Shown: positions 46,208 through 49,525 of the stretch, in pieces
Layout: every line of letters begins with the position of its first letter
How positions within the stretch are numbered: the first letter of the stretch is position 1
Assembly: GCA_030036605.1 (NCBI GenBank)
Contig: DAOTRE010000001.1
Span: forward strand, 126,457-175,981
Length of the DNA stretch: 49,525 nt
Direction: 5' to 3'
Source of the DNA: Candidatus Megaera endosymbiont of Nemacystus decipiens
GTDB taxonomy: Bacteria; Pseudomonadota; Alphaproteobacteria; Rickettsiales; Rickettsiaceae
The notes under the pieces: model-generated
What the model saw: only the letters and a program-made list of their open reading frames with translations
Told to the model about the DNA's origin: nothing
Database searches by the model: none
Made by a program: the position numbers and the translations under genes

Positions 46208-49200
46208 ATGAATAAAAACAAATATTACCCTGATGTATCTTCAAACACTAGCTTTCCTGAAATTGAAAAAAAAGTCCTCTCATATTGGAAAGACAGTAAT
46301 ATCTTTCAACGCTCAATCGACAATAGAAAAGTAACATTCCAAGATCGAAATAAGGAATTTGTGTTTTACGATGGTCCGCCATTTGCAAATGGATTGCCTC
46401 ACTATGGGCACTTATTAACAGGTTTTATAAAAGACACTTATGCAAGATACCAAACACTTAACGGTAAAAAAGTAGAAAGAAAATTTGGCTGGGATTGCCA
46501 CGGTCTTCCAGCTGAAATGGCCGCTGAAAAAGAACTTGGATTTTCAGGCAGAATAGCAATAACAGAATACGGCGTTGATAAATTCAACAAACATTGTCGT
46601 AAGTCTGTAATGAAATATTCAAGCGAATGGGAAAAATATGTTACACGTCAAGCTCGCTGGGTAGATTTTGAAAACTCATACAAGACTATGGACAAGAGCT
46701 ATATGGAATCTGTCTTGTGGGCTTTTGATGAGTTATATAAAAAGGGACTAGTCTATGAGTCGATGCGAGTAATGCCATATTCTTGGGCATGTGAGACACC
46801 CTTATCTAATTTTGAAACTAGATTAGATAACTCCTACAGACAAAGAGCTGATAAATCGGTTACCGTTAGTTTCAACTTAAAACACAAACCAGCAAATGCA
46901 CCAAATGGCTTAAAGGAATATAAAATCATGGCATGGACTACAACCCCATGGACTTTACCCTCTAACCTTGCATTAGCAGTGAGTCCCGACATGAACTATA
47001 GTTGCGTTATCAAGGAGGATACATGCTATATACTAGCATCGTTTTCATTAAATAATTATAGAAAAGAACTTTCAATTTCAAATGAAGATACAAAATTTAC
47101 TCAAATATCAGGCAAAGAGCTTATAGGGCTTGAATATAAACCTTTATTTGAATATTTTGAAAATCACCCCAATGCCTTTCAAATCTTAAGTGGAGATTTT
47201 GTTGTAGAAGGTGATGGAACAGGGATAGTACACATCGCACCTGGGTTTGGTGAAGATGATCAAATTTTATGCTCTAAACATAACATAAACCTTGTTTGCC
47301 CTGTTGATAATGCTGGCAAATTCACTTATGAAGTAAAAGATTTTGATGGTATGCAAGTCTTTGAAGCAAATGACCCCATTATCATAAAACTAAAAAAACA
47401 AGGGAATTGGATTAAAACAGAACAGTATATTCACAACTACCCTCATTGCTGGAGGACTGATACACCACTTATATATAAAGCAGTACCTTCATGGTATGTT
47501 AAAGTTACTGAATTTAAAGGTAGAATGGTCGAGCTAAACCAACAAATTAACTGGATTCCATCACACGTAAAAGATGGTTTATTTGGCAAATGGCTCGAAA
47601 ATGCTAGAGATTGGTCAATTAGCCGAAATAGGTTCTGGGGCACCCCTATTCCAGTATGGAAATCTGATAACCCAAAATACCCCAGAATTGATGTATATGG
47701 TTCAATAAAAGAACTGCAGGAAGATTTTGAAATAGAAATTACAGACCTACATAAAGAACATGTTGATAAATTGGTAAGGCCAAACCCAGATGACCCTACG
47801 GGCAAATCTATGATGCGCAGAGTAGAAGATGTTTTTGATTGCTGGTTTGAAAGCGGCTCAATGCCTTATGCACAGGTTCATTACCCTTTTGAAAATAAAG
47901 AATGGTTTGAAACACACTTCCCTGCAGATTTTATTGTGGAATATTCAGCACAAACAAGAGGTTGGTTTTATACTTTAATGGTACTCGGAACTGCACTTTT
48001 TGACCGCCCTCCTTTTTTAAATTGTATATGCCACGGTGTAATATTAGATTCCTCCGGACAAAAACTTTCCAAAAGACTGAATAATTACGCAGATCCAATA
48101 GAATTATTTAATAAATACGGCTCTGATGCTCTAAGAGTAACAATGCTTTCTTCTACTGTAATAAAAGGCCAAGAGCTATTAATAGATAAAGATGGCAAAA
48201 TGGTATTTGATCAGCTAAGGCTTTTTATCAAACCGATCTGGAATGCTTATCATTTTTTCTGTTTATATGCTAACATTGACAATGTAAAAGCAGAGATCAA
48301 ATTTGATTTTATTAATCCTCTTGATCAGTACATTATATCTAAACTTAAAATTACCATAGACCAAATTAAAATACATATGGATTCTTTTGACAGCCAAGGT
48401 GCTTATCAAGCTATCACAGAGTTTTTTGAAATATTGAATAATTGGTATATACGAAGAAGTAGACCACGTTTTTGGCAATCTGAAAAAAACAAAGGAAAAA
48501 CAGACGCTTACAATGCACTTTTTACATGCTTGGTAACAATTATGAAAGCGGCATCTTCTCTTTTGCCATTAATTTCTGAACATATATATAGAAACTTAAC
48601 CCTAGAAGAAAGTGTACATCTAACGAATTATCCAACTATAGATAAGATATATTTAAAACCAGAGCTAGTGAAAACTATGGAAAATGTGATGGATATATGT
48701 AATGCAAGCCTGTTTGTTAGAAACGAAGAAAATATTAGAGTAAGACAACCAATATCAAAAATCACTATCATTACTAAGCAGAATTTAAATCTTGAAAACT
48801 TTACAACAATAATTCAAGAAGAAATTAATGTTAAGGAAGTTATCTACAGCAATAATTTATCTGAATATGCTGATGAAAAATTAGTAATTAATTTTCCTAT
48901 CCTTGGAAAAAGGCTTCCCAGTAAAATGAAAGATATTATTATCGCATCAAAACAAAGAAAGTGGAAATATGAAGATAACAAGCTAAGCATAGCAAACGAA
49001 ATCCTAAAAGAAGATGAATACTCTTTTACTCTAAAGCCAAGAACTAAAAAAGGAGCAGGTTCTCTGTCATCTAACCAAGGCATAGTTATCCTAGACCTTA
49101 ATCTGACCAAAGAACTAAAACAAGAAGGAATAGCGCGTGATGTTATAAGACTAGTGCAGCAGGCAAGAAAAGATGCCGGGTTGGAGGTATCCAGCCATAT

Positions 49201-49366
49201 TAAGTTAGAGTTATTGACTAAAAACGATAATTTCAAAGAGTCTGTATTGTTATATTCTGATTTAATAGAAGAACAAACTTTGAGTAATTTCAATAATATA
49301 ACAAATCCATGCTACTCAACTGAGGCGGTATTGTTAGGAGAAAAAATTGTAATAAAGATATTGTAG
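46208..49366 (+). CDS. ileS: isoleucyl-tRNA synthetase
   Basis: 1052-aa; FYDGPPFANGLPHYGHLLTGFIKD (HIGH region), GWDCHGLPAE, KLSKRLNNY (KMSKS-like). Confidence 0.97.
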   Translation: MNKNKYYPDVSSNTSFPEIEKKVLSYWKDSNIFQRSIDNRKVTFQDRNKEFVFYDGPPFANGLPHYGHLLTGFIKDTYARYQTLNGKKVERKFGWDCHGLPAEMAAEKELGFSGRIAITEYGVDKFNKHCRKSVMKYSSEWEKYVTRQARWVDFENSYKTMDKSYMESVLWAFDELYKKGLVYESMRVMPYSWACETPLSNFETRLDNSYRQRADKSVTVSFNLKHKPANAPNGLKEYKIMAWTTTPWTLPSNLALAVSPDMNYSCVIKEDTCYILASFSLNNYRKELSISNEDTKFTQISGKELIGLEYKPLFEYFENHPNAFQILSGDFVVEGDGTGIVHIAPGFGEDDQILCSKHNINLVCPVDNAGKFTYEVKDFDGMQVFEANDPIIIKLKKQGNWIKTEQYIHNYPHCWRTDTPLIYKAVPSWYVKVTEFKGRMVELNQQINWIPSHVKDGLFGKWLENARDWSISRNRFWGTPIPVWKSDNPKYPRIDVYGSIKELQEDFEIEITDLHKEHVDKLVRPNPDDPTGKSMMRRVEDVFDCWFESGSMPYAQVHYPFENKEWFETHFPADFIVEYSAQTRGWFYTLMVLGTALFDRPPFLNCICHGVILDSSGQKLSKRLNNYADPIELFNKYGSDALRVTMLSSTVIKGQELLIDKDGKMVFDQLRLFIKPIWNAYHFFCLYANIDNVKAEIKFDFINPLDQYIISKLKITIDQIKIHMDSFDSQGAYQAITEFFEILNNWYIRRSRPRFWQSEKNKGKTDAYNALFTCLVTIMKAASSLLPLISEHIYRNLTLEESVHLTNYPTIDKIYLKPELVKTMENVMDICNASLFVRNEENIRVRQPISKITIITKQNLNLENFTTIIQEEINVKEVIYSNNLSEYADEKLVINFPILGKRLPSKMKDIIIASKQRKWKYEDNKLSIANEILKEDEYSFTLKPRTKKGAGSLSSNQGIVILDLNLTKELKQEGIARDVIRLVQQARKDAGLEVSSHIKLELLTKNDNFKESVLLYSDLIEEQTLSNFNNITNPCYSTEAVLLGEKIVIKIL

Positions 49367-49521
49367 ATTACATTGAAATAGAATGATTTTCTAGTTTATC
49401 TTTGGCAATTTATTTATCATCTTATTTTCCTCAAATGGAGCAGCATTGCAGGAGAAATAAGACAATAACTAAATCACAAAATATTTTCTATAAAATACTC
49501 CTATTCCAATCTAATCTACAA
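49361..49521 (+). mobile_element. MITE-like element, complete copy, 161 bp, TA-flanked
   Basis: Ends TTGTAGATTACATTGAAATAG ... CTATTCCAATCTAATCTACAA form a 21-bp TIR with 2 mismatches. TA on both sides (49359-49360, 49522-49523). Matches inverted copy at 1-150. Confidence 0.8.
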
Positions 49522-49525
49522 TAAA

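Noticed and set aside
48844-49293. 149-aa minus-strand ORF
   Set aside because: Entirely antisense to ileS, with no protein-like motif. Likewise 47443-47805 and 48263-48478.
1-49525. Circular replicon suggested by matching ends
   Set aside because: The terminal match is inverted, not direct, so it does not support simple circularisation. A repeat-induced contig break is more likely. A linear replicon with terminal inverted repeats is also unlikely, because the element is a short TA-flanked unit and the gene content is chromosomal.

Overview
This is an AT-rich 49.5 kb window, probably a whole assembly contig, with gene content typical of an obligate intracellular Rickettsiales-type alphaproteobacterium. 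Most of it is conserved housekeeping. Minus-strand blocks: a mraZ-rsmH-ftsL-ftsI-murE-murF-mraY division/cell-wall cluster running into queE-queC; zapA, a coiled-coil ORF, a rodZ-like ORF and a 1615-aa NAD-glutamate dehydrogenase; ihfB, smpB, dapA and ilvE; and rpsU. Plus-strand blocks: pgi; DUF2063-DoxX; mnmE-xerC; coxC; an OmpR/EnvZ-type pair followed by uppS-cdsA-ftsB-rnd-kdsD-lptC; and COQ9-ileS. Accessory content includes a 1033-aa pentapeptide-repeat protein, a 494-aa protein with an internal duplication, a 234-aa protein with strong expression signals, a fused nucleotidyltransferase-HEPN protein, a TPR protein and several orphan ORFs. The best non-coding signals are: (1) a 161-bp TA-flanked MITE-like element with about 21-bp terminal inverted repeats, present in two inverted copies at the contig ends (148/150 identical), each directly 3' of a gene and one apparently supplying the ileS stop codon; (2) a five-unit, 10-bp-phased TGGGA-type array upstream of mraZ; (3) a promoter-overlapping palindrome upstream of DUF2063-DoxX; (4) a predicted 5'-end mRNA hairpin on the 234-aa gene; (5) a GC-rich degenerate repeat island at 42.7-42.9 kb. 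No tRNA, rRNA, CRISPR array or intact transposase was recognised. All assignments come from reading the sequence; no database search was run.
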